Assembly (NCBI GenBank): GCA_003331065.1 | Contig: QENB01000001.1 | Location: forward strand, 372,001 to 436,000 | Direction: 5' to 3' | DNA length: 64,000 nt | Source of the DNA: Candidatus Tokpelaia sp. JSC188 | GTDB lineage: Bacteria; Pseudomonadota; Alphaproteobacteria; Rhizobiales; Rhizobiaceae | Shown here: positions 10,591 to 19,544 of the stretch, in pieces | Position numbering within the stretch: position 1 is the first letter of the stretch | Layout: each line of letters opens with the position of its first letter | Notes under the pieces: model-generated | Seen by the model: only the letters and a program-made list of their open reading frames with translations | The model's database searches: none | What the model was told of the DNA's origin: nothing | Made by a program: the position numbers and the translations under genes

Positions 10591-11079
10591 ATGTTCTACT
10601 CGATTATAGAATGGATTTCACAGTACGGCGCATGGACGTACTTCCCCATTATTTTTTTTGAATCTATGGGCATTCCGCTTCCCGGCCAGACAGGACTCAT
10701 TGCTGGTTCACTTCTCGCTACTCATGGAAAAATGAACCTGAAGATACTTATTATTGCCTCCTTTGCCGGAGGTGTGTTGGGAAACTGCATAGGCTATATC
10801 ATCGGTTTCCGTGGCGGTAGGGTACTATTTAGAAAATTTGCTCATTTTATATACATCCAAGAAAATCAGCTCAACAGATTTGAAAAACTACTCCACGAAA
10901 AAGGTATTTTTTTTATTATTACTGCTCGTTTTATCGCTATCGCTCGCCAAATTAGCGGTCTCATTGCTGGCTTCGGTCATATGAGCTTTTATCGTTTTAT
11001 AATAGCGAATATTATCGGGACCGCCTTATGGGTATTTATCTGGGGATTTTGTCCTTATTACTTTTATATATTTTTCTGA
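10591..11079 (+). CDS. DedA-family membrane protein, short C-terminus
   Basis: DedA (SNARE-associated/VTT) family inner-membrane protein; members are implicated in undecaprenyl phosphate or phospholipid translocation and membrane energetics. Family marks are FFESMGIPLPGQTGLIAGS, the glycine-rich GGVLGNCIGYIIGFRGG and TARFIAIARQISGLIAGFG. Using the ATG at 10591 gives 162 residues; the upstream in-frame extension from 10510 is not family-like. The protein stops right after WGFCPYYF, about 35-40 residues before the usual end, so the last helix or tail is missing. It is either a functional short form or a gene in decay. Divergent from dxs. Confidence 0.8.
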   Translation: MFYSIIEWISQYGAWTYFPIIFFESMGIPLPGQTGLIAGSLLATHGKMNLKILIIASFAGGVLGNCIGYIIGFRGGRVLFRKFAHFIYIQENQLNRFEKLLHEKGIFFIITARFIAIARQISGLIAGFGHMSFYRFIIANIIGTALWVFIWGFCPYYFYIFF

Positions 11080-11140
11080 TAGATAAAAAGGCCACGAAGT
11101 ATACCTATATTTCTATTATCTAGCTAATATTGAACGCGAG

Positions 11141-11395
11141 TTATCCAGAATCCAATGGTTCAACTCCTTCAGCTACGCCATTCCAACCAATACGATTTTT
11201 TTCTACCTTACTTTCAGCACTCTTTAAAAGTTTTTCACAATGTTTCTTTAGCGCTTCACCACGTTCATGAATGCAAATCGACTCCTCTAGTGGAACATCA
11301 CCTTGCTCTAAATTACCGACGATGTCCTCTAATTCCTTCAATGCCTGTTCGAAACTCATTGATATAATGTTATTGTTTTTGCTTACAACACTCAC
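11141..11395 (-). CDS. xseB: Exodeoxyribonuclease VII small subunit
   Basis: Small subunit of exonuclease VII, which degrades single-stranded DNA with XseA. The 84-residue protein has the family core [27 protein letters not shown] and [19 protein letters not shown], a two-helix coiled hairpin, and the C-terminal GVEPLD typical of alphaproteobacteria. The start is a GTG at 11395; an internal ATG at 11359 would remove the N-terminal tail but keep the domain. In Rhizobiales xseB is next to dxs, as here, although a dedA-like gene on the opposite strand now separates them. xseA is not in the window. Confidence 0.92.
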   Translation of the reverse strand: MSVVSKNNNIISMSFEQALKELEDIVGNLEQGDVPLEESICIHERGEALKKHCEKLLKSAESKVEKNRIGWNGVAEGVEPLDSG

Positions 11396-11471
11396 TCTAC
11401 CGTTCCTTTCTATTGCCCTTGGAGTTTTCTAGCATTAAAATGAATATAATCGGTACTTTTCTGCATTGTGC

Positions 11472-12587
11472 TTACATGATTTCTGTGCAAACGATTTGAA
11501 TACCAAATCCCTCTACGCCAATATAATGCCGTTCTTTTGATGCTAGAAGAATAATTGAGCTTAGGCTTAAATGTCTCAAAATTTGTGCTCCAAGGCCAAT
11601 ATGGTGCCATTCTTCTTCACGTACTACAGCTTCAGCATGATCTTCTTGATCTTCCATAATTCGCTGCTTAGATTTTCTTAAATCTCTGCTTTCTAAGCTA
11701 ACTCCAATTGCCCCTTCGCGTAGATAGACTAATACTCCATGTTTTTTTTCTTTCATGCGGAGTAGAATCATATCAAGTTCATGAGTATTACTAAAAACAT
11801 CATTCAAAACATTTTCACGATGGAACCGGACTAGAATATTTTCCCCATCGCTAATATCGCCGATGATAATAGCAACATGCTGCATTGTCTCCCAGGGAAG
11901 TTGATAAGTATGGGCAATAGCTGGCCCTGCTACTGTTTCTATTGCCATTTCTCCTCGATGCTCAACAAGTTTTTCCTTGCATCGGCGATAGGCAATAAGA
12001 TCGGCAACCGTTATCTGGCGTAGATTATATGTTTTAGCAAAAGCCGAAACTTGCAATCCACGCATCACCGTACCATCATCATTAACAAGCTCACACAGAA
12101 CTCCAACCGGTGGAAGACCTGCAAGCTTACAGAGATCAACTGCTGCTTCGGTATGACCTGAGCGCATGAGAACGCCCCCCTGACACGCAATGAGTGGAAA
12201 GATATGCCCTGGTCGAAAAAAATCTTCCGCTACGCTATTAGGATCGGCAAGATTGCGCACCGTTAATGTACGATCATTTGCTGAAATACCTGTTGTAGTG
12301 CCATAGCGATAATCAACTGTAACCGTAAAAGCTGTTGAATGAGGTGAGTCATTTTTAACAACCATTGGCGCTAGATTAAGACGTTTTGCCTCCTTATGCG
12401 GTAAAGCAGCACATACAATGCCAGATGTATGGCGTACAATAAATGCCATTTTTTCTGGCGTACAATGCATGGCAGCAACAATCAAGTCTCCCTCATTCTC
12501 ACGTCCATGATCATCCATGACAACGATAATTTCACCTCGTCCAAAGGCCTGGAGTACTTCAATAACATTTCCATCAGTATTAGTCAT
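11472..12587 (-). CDS. ribB: 3,4-dihydroxy-2-butanone 4-phosphate synthase with degenerate GTP cyclohydrolase II domain
   Basis: Makes the four-carbon precursor of riboflavin from ribulose 5-phosphate. Residues 1-200 form a complete DHBP synthase, with MDDHGRENEGDL, GISANDRTLTVR, RSGHTEAAVDL and the acidic metal ligands in place. The following 170 residues resemble the GTP cyclohydrolase II fold, but the zinc cysteine motif (CxxDxxxSxxCDC) is missing, so only the first activity is expected; a separate RibA would be needed. This arrangement is common in Rhizobiales. ATG 12587 is chosen because of the upstream GAAAGAAG; a TTG at 12608 also exists and would overlap the aroC stop. Directly downstream of aroC. 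Confidence 0.93.
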   Translation of the reverse strand: MTNTDGNVIEVLQAFGRGEIIVVMDDHGRENEGDLIVAAMHCTPEKMAFIVRHTSGIVCAALPHKEAKRLNLAPMVVKNDSPHSTAFTVTVDYRYGTTTGISANDRTLTVRNLADPNSVAEDFFRPGHIFPLIACQGGVLMRSGHTEAAVDLCKLAGLPPVGVLCELVNDDGTVMRGLQVSAFAKTYNLRQITVADLIAYRRCKEKLVEHRGEMAIETVAGPAIAHTYQLPWETMQHVAIIIGDISDGENILVRFHRENVLNDVFSNTHELDMILLRMKEKKHGVLVYLREGAIGVSLESRDLRKSKQRIMEDQEDHAEAVVREEEWHHIGLGAQILRHLSLSSIILLASKERHYIGVEGFGIQIVCTEIM

Positions 12588-12598
12588 AATGGCTTCTT

Positions 12599-13687
12599 TC
12601 AAGCACAACCTTTTTGACCTCGTTGGCGCAAAAAATGGTCAGCAATAGTGCAAGCTATCATCGCTTCACCAACAGGCACCGCACGAATACCCACACAAGG
12701 ATCGTGTCGACCGTATGTTGCAATATCAATCTCACGATGATCAGCGTCAATAGAGCGTTGCTTAATCAGGATAGAAGAAGTCGGTTTAATTGCAAAACGG
12801 GCTACAATTAATTGCCCAGTGGAAATGCCACCTAAGATACCTCCTGCGTGGTTAGACAAAAAAATCGGACTACCATCAGTATCGATACGCATTTCATCGG
12901 CATTTTCCTCGCCCTGCAGTTTAGCGACACTAAATCCTTCACCGATTTCAACCCCTTTAACAGCATTGATTGACATTAAACCAGATACAATATCTTGGTC
13001 TAGTTTACCATAAAGAGGTGCGCCCAATCCTGCTGGAACATGTTCTGCCACAACTTCTATCACGGCTCCAGCTGATGAACCTTTTTTACGCACATCATCT
13101 AGATAATCAGAAAAAATTTTTACTGTCCTGGCATCAGGCGAAAAAAAAGGATTACGATCAACTTCATCCCAATCCCAATAATTTCGATCTATTTCATGAG
13201 GACCGATTGCTATGACAGCACCACGTATTACAACTCTTGGTATAACTCTGCGCGCCAAGGCACCCGCCGCAACACGCGCTGCGGTTTCACGAGCCGATGA
13301 CCGGCCACCGCCTCGATAATCGTGTAGGCCATACTTGACATCATATACATAATCCGCGTGACCAGGCCTGTATTTTCTGGCAATATCACTATAATCCTTT
13401 GAACGTTGGTCAATGTTTTCGATTATCATCGATACTGGCGCACCGGTGGTAATAAGACCATCTCCTTCAGGCAAAACCCCAGAAAGAATCTTTACTTGAT
13501 CCGGCTCGCGACGCTGTGTTGTATACTTTGATTGAGCAGGTCTACGCTTATCAAGATAGAATTGAATTTCATCCTTGGTAAAGGTAATGCCTGGCGGGCA
13601 GCCATCCACTACACAACCAAGTGCTTTCCCATGGCTTTCTCCCCATGTGCTAACCCGAAACATATGTCCAAACGTGTTAAATGACAT
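12599..13687 (-). CDS. aroC: Chorismate synthase
   Basis: Last step of the shikimate pathway, converting EPSP to chorismate with reduced FMN. The 362-residue protein carries the three family signatures: [14 protein letters not shown] near the N-terminus, the glycine-rich [21 protein letters not shown] region in the middle, and [17 protein letters not shown] near the C-terminus. Full length and intact. It ends just upstream of ribB, so the two are likely co-transcribed. In relatives fabI often precedes it; here the upstream 530 bases hold no such gene. Confidence 0.97.
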   Translation of the reverse strand: MSFNTFGHMFRVSTWGESHGKALGCVVDGCPPGITFTKDEIQFYLDKRRPAQSKYTTQRREPDQVKILSGVLPEGDGLITTGAPVSMIIENIDQRSKDYSDIARKYRPGHADYVYDVKYGLHDYRGGGRSSARETAARVAAGALARRVIPRVVIRGAVIAIGPHEIDRNYWDWDEVDRNPFFSPDARTVKIFSDYLDDVRKKGSSAGAVIEVVAEHVPAGLGAPLYGKLDQDIVSGLMSINAVKGVEIGEGFSVAKLQGEENADEMRIDTDGSPIFLSNHAGGILGGISTGQLIVARFAIKPTSSILIKQRSIDADHREIDIATYGRHDPCVGIRAVPVGEAMIACTIADHFLRQRGQKGCA

Positions 13688-14220
13688 GATCTAAAAGGCT
13701 CCAAAAGCAAAAGTCCAAATGATCCTATTGAGATTTTGACATCTGGTCAAATTACGCAATGAAAAATAGCATCAATTTGATGGTAGTCATGCTCATATCA
13801 TCACCATGATACCAGGTTACGCTTTGTTGAATGGAAAGGAAGTCGTATGTAAATCAGCATTTATTAGGTATTATTGCAGCGGCACTCTTATTACTAATTA
13901 CTGGAAATCATTGTGGTCTGATGATTCAAAAGAAGTGTAATTAGACAATAAATAGCTAGAAAACCTTGATCCTTTACTGATCGTGTAGTACCCCCCCTGT
14001 CGGCAAGCCCCGTTATCCTGCAGTCTATGAAGATGGCATGTGAGCTTTGTTTGTTTGTTCATATTTACAATTCAGCTCTTTATGCTACGAATGTTAAAAT
14101 TATAGACGGTGATCTAAGGGCACAGCATCAAAAGAACAAAGCGGAATTTTCTTTTATGAATCCATCCCCTGGGACAAATCGGAACAGTATACCACGAGGC
14201 AAAGAAACTCTATTTATAAA
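13688..14220. other. Spacer between the FAD oxidase and aroC
   Basis: 533 bases upstream of aroC and downstream of the FAD-linked oxidase. Apart from one possible 37-codon frame on plus (13831-13944) nothing protein-like is seen. A 69-codon frame at 14027-14236 overlaps the 3' end of the oxidase gene and has no recognisable features. A C-run (CCCCCC) near 13991 stands out in otherwise AT-rich DNA. Confidence 0.45.
13831..13944 (+). CDS. Possible small single-span membrane peptide
   Basis: A 37-codon frame beginning MERKSYVNQHLLGIIAAALL, with one hydrophobic helix (residues 10-24) flanked by charged ends and a cysteine after the helix (ITGNHC). It resembles either a tiny membrane peptide or the truncated signal-peptide end of a lost exported protein. 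No clear ribosome binding site is visible and it sits alone in a spacer. It could be chance; I do not recognise a family. Confidence 0.2.
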   Translation: MERKSYVNQHLLGIIAAALLLLITGNHCGLMIQKKCN

Positions 14221-15657
14221 TCATATTTTTTTATGAAAAAGGCAAGATGAAAGTACTTTTTCTGGATTCATTATACCATGCGGATCAAAAAGTCTTTTTA
14301 TGCTGCACATCAAATCAACTGCTATTGATGGCTTGAAAGCCATAAGTGTATTCCGTTTCATTTGACCAATGCCGTGTTCAGCAGAAAATGCCCCACCATA
14401 CTGCATAACCAGCGCATAAATACGATGGCTTATTTCTTGAGAGTGGCAAAGAAATTCTTCCTTATTAGCACCAATCGGCTGCGAAATATTATAATGCAAA
14501 TTCCCATCCCCGATATGGCCGAAAACTATAACACGGGCACCCGGCAGCATTTCGTCTATAACCCTTCCTGCCGTAACAAGAAAATCAGGAACAGCAGCAA
14601 TAGGTACAGAAATATCATGCTTAATTGAAATACCTTCAGGCTTTTGTGCAGGCGACATATCTTCACGCAATCGCCAGAATGCCTCTTCTTGCGCCTTATT
14701 TATCGCAATCACAGCGTTTTTAGAAATACCATCTTTCATAGATTCGCTTAAAATAGTTTCCATTATATTCCTTGCCTCGCCCTGCGAACAGGGTGAAGAA
14801 ATCTCGATTAATAGATACCAAGGATAAAGCTCAGGCAAAGGCTCACGTCCTTGCTTATTGTAAGCAAGGCTAAACTGCATGCTAAGTCGTGACATCAACT
14901 CAAAGCCGGTAAGCATTATTCCAGCATGAGATTGAGCTAAAACAAAGAGCTTTAACGCTTCTGTTGGACTTTGGATGCCCACGTAGGCAACGATCCTGCC
15001 ACGCGGCAAGGCGAAAAGTTTCATTGCCGCTGTGGTAATAACGCCAAGAGTCCCTTCGGAGCCGACAAAAAGATTTTTTAGATCATAACCGCTATTGTCC
15101 TTCCTGACACCGCGCAAATCATCTAAAACACGCCCGTCAGGCAAAACAACCTCAAGCCCCAAACATAACTCACGCATATTGCCATAGCTGAGAACTGCAG
15201 TACCACCTGCGTTGGTAGAGAGGGTTCCACCAATCTGAGCTGTCCCTTCAGATGCCAGTGAGAGTGGAAAAAAACACTCAAGATCTAGAGCTTTTTCCCG
15301 TAAGGTCTTAAGGACTACTCCTGCCTCTACCAAAGCGATTTTACCTAACGAGTCTATAGAACGGATCTGGTTCATTCTTGAAAATGACATGACAAGCTGA
15401 GTGCCACTTTGATCTGGTTGTTGTGCCCCGACTAACCCGGTATTCCCCCCTTGCGGTACAACTGGCGTTTTTGTTTCACTAGCCAACTTCATAATAGCTG
15501 ACACTTCAGCTGTATTGGCTGGTCGTAAAACAAGCGGTGTTGCACCATTATATAGACCTCGGGGTTCAATAAGGTATGTTTTTAGCATTCTCTTGTCAGT
15601 AATGGCATTCTCTTTACCAACAAGGGTAGAAAAACGACTAATAAGCTCTGGTGTCAT
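14221..15657 (-). CDS. FAD-linked oxidase, D-lactate/D-2-hydroxyglutarate dehydrogenase type
   Basis: Flavoprotein oxidising a D-2-hydroxy acid and passing electrons to a quinone or cytochrome carrier. The 478-residue protein has the PCMH FAD-binding domain (VVPQGGNTGLVGAQQPD near residue 65, GGTLSTNAGGTAVLSYGNMR near 145) and the vanillyl-alcohol-oxidase-type C-terminal domain with FGHIGDGNLHYN and SAEHGIGQMKRN, which hold metal and substrate ligands. Substrate among D-lactate, D-2-hydroxyglutarate and glycolate cannot be decided by eye. It follows sua5 closely (23 bases) on the same strand, an arrangement also known to me from Brucella. Confidence 0.9.
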   Translation of the reverse strand: MTPELISRFSTLVGKENAITDKRMLKTYLIEPRGLYNGATPLVLRPANTAEVSAIMKLASETKTPVVPQGGNTGLVGAQQPDQSGTQLVMSFSRMNQIRSIDSLGKIALVEAGVVLKTLREKALDLECFFPLSLASEGTAQIGGTLSTNAGGTAVLSYGNMRELCLGLEVVLPDGRVLDDLRGVRKDNSGYDLKNLFVGSEGTLGVITTAAMKLFALPRGRIVAYVGIQSPTEALKLFVLAQSHAGIMLTGFELMSRLSMQFSLAYNKQGREPLPELYPWYLLIEISSPCSQGEARNIMETILSESMKDGISKNAVIAINKAQEEAFWRLREDMSPAQKPEGISIKHDISVPIAAVPDFLVTAGRVIDEMLPGARVIVFGHIGDGNLHYNISQPIGANKEEFLCHSQEISHRIYALVMQYGGAFSAEHGIGQMKRNTLMAFKPSIAVDLMCSIKRLFDPHGIMNPEKVLSSCLFHKKI

Positions 15658-15680
15658 AGCTTGTTTCCTGTTTTTAGCCG

Positions 15681-16652
15681 TTAATAATCTTTTGTTCGTA
15701 ATGCTGCAGCACGCGTAAGCCGATCGTTAATTGCTTCCCCCAACCCTTCCATCGGTACTGGCTCCACAGCGATACAGCTTACTCCCTGCCTGTTTAATCT
15801 ACGCAAATAATCAAACAGATGAATCGCCGCCTCTTTTATATCACCGAGTGGACTTAAATTCAAAATAGCCATTGCCTTTTTACTCCCCTTTGCCCGTCGA
15901 GGACCGAATGCCAAAAGTGCTTCTCCTTCGTAGGCCTCTTCTGCATTAAGCCGCACTGCGATATCAGGTGCATAATGCGAATCCAACATGCCAGGCGCTT
16001 CAATAGCTGTGCATTGATTATAACGTAAAACAGGCAGATCAGTTATTTTTTCAATCTCCGCGCAGGAAGTACCACCAGGCCGCAGCAGAAGAATGCCATT
16101 CTCTACAACCTTAATGATAGTTGATTCAACCCCAATAGAACACGATCCGCCATCAAGTATTAATTCTACTTCGCCACCAATATCTTCAGCAACCGCTGCA
16201 GCAGTAGTCGGGCTAATTCTGCCTGATCGATTAGCGCTAGGAGTTGCTACCGGTACATCCAATAATTCAATAATCTCAGAAAAAATTCCTTGCGGACTGC
16301 GAATAGCAAGGCTTGTCAGCCCAGCTGTCACAAGCGGATGGATTTCTGATTTTTCGCGCAAGGGCAGTACGAACGTCAACGGTCCTGGCCAAAAATGATC
16401 CATTAATTTTTGTGATAACGGGTCAATGTCGACATAGCGTTTGGCCATTGCAATATTACTAACGTGGGCAATCAACGGGTTAAATTGCGGTCGCCCTTTG
16501 ACAGTAAAAATCTCCGCTACAGCAACACCATTGGTGGCATCCGCTCCAAGGCCATAGACTGTTTCCGTTGGCAGAGCTACAAGTACACCTTGCTTCAGAT
16601 AATTAACAGCAAGGACTATATTTTCCTTAACTGCTGACAAAATTATTCCCAT
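15681..16652 (-). CDS. tsaC: L-threonylcarbamoyladenylate synthase (Sua5 type)
   Basis: Makes threonylcarbamoyl-AMP for the t6A37 modification of tRNAs reading ANN codons. The long Sua5 form: a YrdC domain (about 10-200; VALPTETVYGLGADAT, KGRPQFNPLIAHV, ATPSANRSGRISPT, GVESTII) plus a C-terminal Sua5 domain beginning after the linker APGMLDSHYAPD. ATG 16652 is preferred over the GTG one codon upstream. Its start overlaps the 3' end of rnhB by 26 bases, so the two are probably translationally coupled. Confidence 0.95.
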   Translation of the reverse strand: MGIILSAVKENIVLAVNYLKQGVLVALPTETVYGLGADATNGVAVAEIFTVKGRPQFNPLIAHVSNIAMAKRYVDIDPLSQKLMDHFWPGPLTFVLPLREKSEIHPLVTAGLTSLAIRSPQGIFSEIIELLDVPVATPSANRSGRISPTTAAAVAEDIGGEVELILDGGSCSIGVESTIIKVVENGILLLRPGGTSCAEIEKITDLPVLRYNQCTAIEAPGMLDSHYAPDIAVRLNAEEAYEGEALLAFGPRRAKGSKKAMAILNLSPLGDIKEAAIHLFDYLRRLNRQGVSCIAVEPVPMEGLGEAINDRLTRAAALRTKDY

Positions 16653-17340
16653 CACCTACAATCCGCTTCCTGAGTGGAGAAAAAGAATAGCGATGAAGGC
16701 CGCTGATAGGGCCATGCTTTTCAATGGCTTTGCGATGCACAATGGTTGCATAACCAACATGCTTACCCAACTGATAATCGGGATAAACAGCTCCTGCTTG
16801 AGCCATCATGCGATCCCGTAAAACTTTAGCAATGATAGAAGCTGCGGCAATTGATATTGAACGCTGATCCCCCTTGATCATGGCATCTACCCTGCAAGAT
16901 AGGCCAGGAGGAATATTACATCCGTCAATCAAAACATGGCATGGGCGAATGGCAAGCCCTTCAACTGCCCGCCGCATAGCTTCAAGTGAACATTTTCGAA
17001 TATCATTTCTATCAATGGTACGAGCAGAAAGACCACAAACCGATATGGCTAGAGCACGCATCAGAATATCTTTATAAAGTACTGCGCGATATTTTGCAGA
17101 AAGACGTTTTGAATCATCAAGTCCTATAGGCAAGTTTTTTACATCTAGAATAACTGCTGCGGCAATAATTGGGCCAGCCACCGGGCCACATCCAACTTCA
17201 TCTACTCCAGCGATATGAGAAGCACCATGTTCTATAAGATATAATTCATGAACAAAATCAGGTTTTACAAGAGAATTAGAACATTTTGAAGTATCAGAAG
17301 CACCACGGTATTCAATTAAAGATTTTTGTTTTTCATACAT
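16627..17340 (-). CDS. rnhB: Ribonuclease HII
   Basis: Cleaves the RNA strand of RNA-DNA hybrids and removes misincorporated ribonucleotides. The 237-residue protein has the catalytic DE pair in IAGVDEVGCGPVAGP (D47, E48), the further aspartates in GLDDSKRL and HVLIDGC, and the C-terminal GISIAAASIIAKVLRDRMM region characteristic of type II enzymes. An N-terminal tail of about 40 residues precedes the core. GAGGAG lies 12-13 bases upstream of the ATG. In related genomes rnhB sits beside the F0 ATP synthase genes; here it lies with tsaC, about 11 kb away from them. Confidence 0.96.
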   Translation of the reverse strand: MYEKQKSLIEYRGASDTSKCSNSLVKPDFVHELYLIEHGASHIAGVDEVGCGPVAGPIIAAAVILDVKNLPIGLDDSKRLSAKYRAVLYKDILMRALAISVCGLSARTIDRNDIRKCSLEAMRRAVEGLAIRPCHVLIDGCNIPPGLSCRVDAMIKGDQRSISIAAASIIAKVLRDRMMAQAGAVYPDYQLGKHVGYATIVHRKAIEKHGPISGLHRYSFSPLRKRIVGDGNNFVSS

Positions 17341-18359
17341 CTTTTCTAAAATCTCCTCAAGCTAATGTAAACAAGTAGTTTAAAAAAACGATAACCCATC
17401 AGTATTCTAGCAGCAATGATGGCTTGAAATTATATATAAAAAGCCAAATCCTTGCTTTATGTCCTAGTTAGCCCTCAACCGTTTCCAAATGGGACAAACA
17501 CGTGTTTTACAATCATTTTAGAAACAAGAGTGTCCGCATCTTTGTTTTCCATATAACACCCCCATCATACCTTTACTATGATACATGGAACAGCAACAAG
17601 CTTGTCATACACTGGTCAATACCGAGATATTAAAGACAGAATCAAAATCGATTTTGCAAAAATGATAAATGGACAACGCTATTTTTAGTAAGTTGAAAAA
17701 GATCAATTTTACTGCCGATTACAATTATTTATGCAAAAAGCCGGACTTCATAATTCAAGTTGATTGAAGATCCCATATAAGCAATGAATTTGCTTTACAT
17801 AACAAGCAGACAAAATCCTTACTATAAAGACCATAGAAATACCTAGCAAAGTGTTTGGAACAATGATAAGGTAGACCGAAGTTTCAAAAAACAATAGCTG
17901 TATTTTACTTTTCCAACTGATCATCCATAGATGATGATTTCAATAAAGAAAAAACAAGAGCGCTTTTTATCCGAGTGATAAAGTAAGTCCTGTTAAAAAA
18001 TATCCTGAACGTTAATCTAAGCGTTGTGTCTTTAATATGAAGACTTGCAAGCTGCTTCTTGCTATCTGGGTAGCTGTTATTCCATGATGGCTCTATAATT
18101 TGAAGACAGCATATGTAGAACATTGTAGATCGATCGTATTTTTCAACAACAATTTAATTGTCTCGAACGCAATACCATAAGTACCAAAGTTAGCCATGAC
18201 TATTTAAATAGCCACAACTAACTGGTTCAACAAATTTTCTCATTTCATCATGTACGCGGTCCTTCATGTGTCATTAAGGCGACACAAGGTAATGGCTCAA
18301 GCGTTTCATTAGAAATACTACTCAAATAATTTATCCATTGAAGTATAGATAACAACAAT
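17341..18359. other. 1-kb spacer between ispE and rnhB
   Basis: About 1 kb without a convincing gene. A minus-strand frame at 17905-18123 (72 codons) lacks conserved features. Short coding-like snatches on the minus strand interrupted by stops (for example around 18000-18190, NFGTYGIAFETIKLLL followed after a stop by GITATQIARSS) suggest an eroded gene but cannot be assigned. Confidence 0.4.
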
Positions 18360-19298
18360 TCAGATACCAGAAGTTTTTCTAGATTTCCCGAAAGTCTTTG
18401 TTGGTAAAACAAACCATCCTGCGTGAGTATAGGCTATTTTCTCTGCAACTTTTTGGGCTTGTGTAAAAGAGTGATAAATACCAAAACAGGTTGGTCCTGA
18501 CCCCGACATGCGGGCTACTTTAGCACCATTTTTTTTAAGAAGTTTTGGTATTTCCTTAAGTTCTGGCACAAGGCGACAAGCTGATTCATAAAGGTCATTT
18601 CTTGTATGTTGTAAGGTATCTGTCAGACGATCGAATGAAAACGTAGCATTCTTTTCAAAGATGAGCGGTGCATTTTGCCACTTTTTAAGCCCGGCAAAAA
18701 CTTCTGCTGTTGAAACAGCAACGTTGGGATTGAGTAAAACAAGATACAATACCGGGAAATTAGGCAGAGTCTCTATATCTTCGCCGATTCCTCGCACTAA
18801 CAATGCTAATTTTTGACAAATACCGGCGAGGCACATTGGCACATCAGCACCAAGTGTAGAAGCACATTGCAAAAGGGCTAATGTTCCAAGCCCAGTTGAT
18901 GTAAGAATCTGTAAACCAACCAGTGTTGCAGCCGCGTCGCCTGAACCGCCGCCAAGCCCTGATGATACGGGCAGTTTTTTTACCAAACGGATTTCAACAG
19001 GACCAATCCTACCACCACTTGCTGAACGTAGTGCATCGCGTGCTTTTATAACGAGGTTATCTGAATTACTATCAAGGAACGCAGCAAAAGGTCCATCAAT
19101 TGAAAAACGATCACAATCTGCTTTTTCAATTTCAATTCGATCACCATCGGGACTAAAAGTTACCAAACTTTCCAGCAAGTGATAGTTATCAGATCGTCGA
19201 CCTACAACATGCAAAGCTAAGTTTATTTTGATCGGGACAGATACAACGATAGCACTGCCCTGTTGCAATAAATGACGTTTTGTAAAATTGAAGCACAT
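18360..19298 (-). CDS. ispE: 4-diphosphocytidyl-2-C-methyl-D-erythritol kinase
   Basis: Phosphorylates CDP-ME in the MEP pathway; GHMP kinase superfamily. The 312-residue protein shows the substrate-binding PIKINLALHVVGRR (22-35, catalytic Lys24), the ATP-binding PVSSGLGGGSGDAAA (110-124) with the following catalytic aspartate region TLGADVPMCL, and the C-terminal MSGSGPTCFGIY. About 15 residues precede the usual N-terminus, so a start slightly downstream is possible. Functionally linked with dxs at 8.5-10.4 kb and with the prenyl synthase at 21.7 kb. Confidence 0.96.
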   Translation of the reverse strand: MCFNFTKRHLLQQGSAIVVSVPIKINLALHVVGRRSDNYHLLESLVTFSPDGDRIEIEKADCDRFSIDGPFAAFLDSNSDNLVIKARDALRSASGGRIGPVEIRLVKKLPVSSGLGGGSGDAAATLVGLQILTSTGLGTLALLQCASTLGADVPMCLAGICQKLALLVRGIGEDIETLPNFPVLYLVLLNPNVAVSTAEVFAGLKKWQNAPLIFEKNATFSFDRLTDTLQHTRNDLYESACRLVPELKEIPKLLKKNGAKVARMSGSGPTCFGIYHSFTQAQKVAEKIAYTHAGWFVLPTKTFGKSRKTSGI

Positions 19299-19544
19299 CG
19301 TAATCTCGTTTGATATAACAATCTCTTCTTATCCTCGGATCTTAATCAAAGGCACTATAAAATATCACCCCATTCCATCCCATCAATATAGAACCGGACG
19401 ATACACTGTGCAACACAAGGCACCTAAACAAATGATAAATACAAAAGACATACAACGGCGAGCTAAAGCATCATCGAAATACTTTTCTTCTTTGGGTCTT
19501 AAAGTTGTACAATCTTCTAGGCTCTAGAATAAAAACAGAATCTA

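Noticed and set aside
12588..12640. FMN riboswitch in front of ribB
   Set aside because: ribB starts right after aroC, so there is no leader long enough, and no RFN-like GC-rich folds are visible.
14027..14236. 69-codon plus frame downstream of the FAD oxidase
   Set aside because: Overlaps the 3' end of the oxidase gene and has no conserved features or ribosome site.
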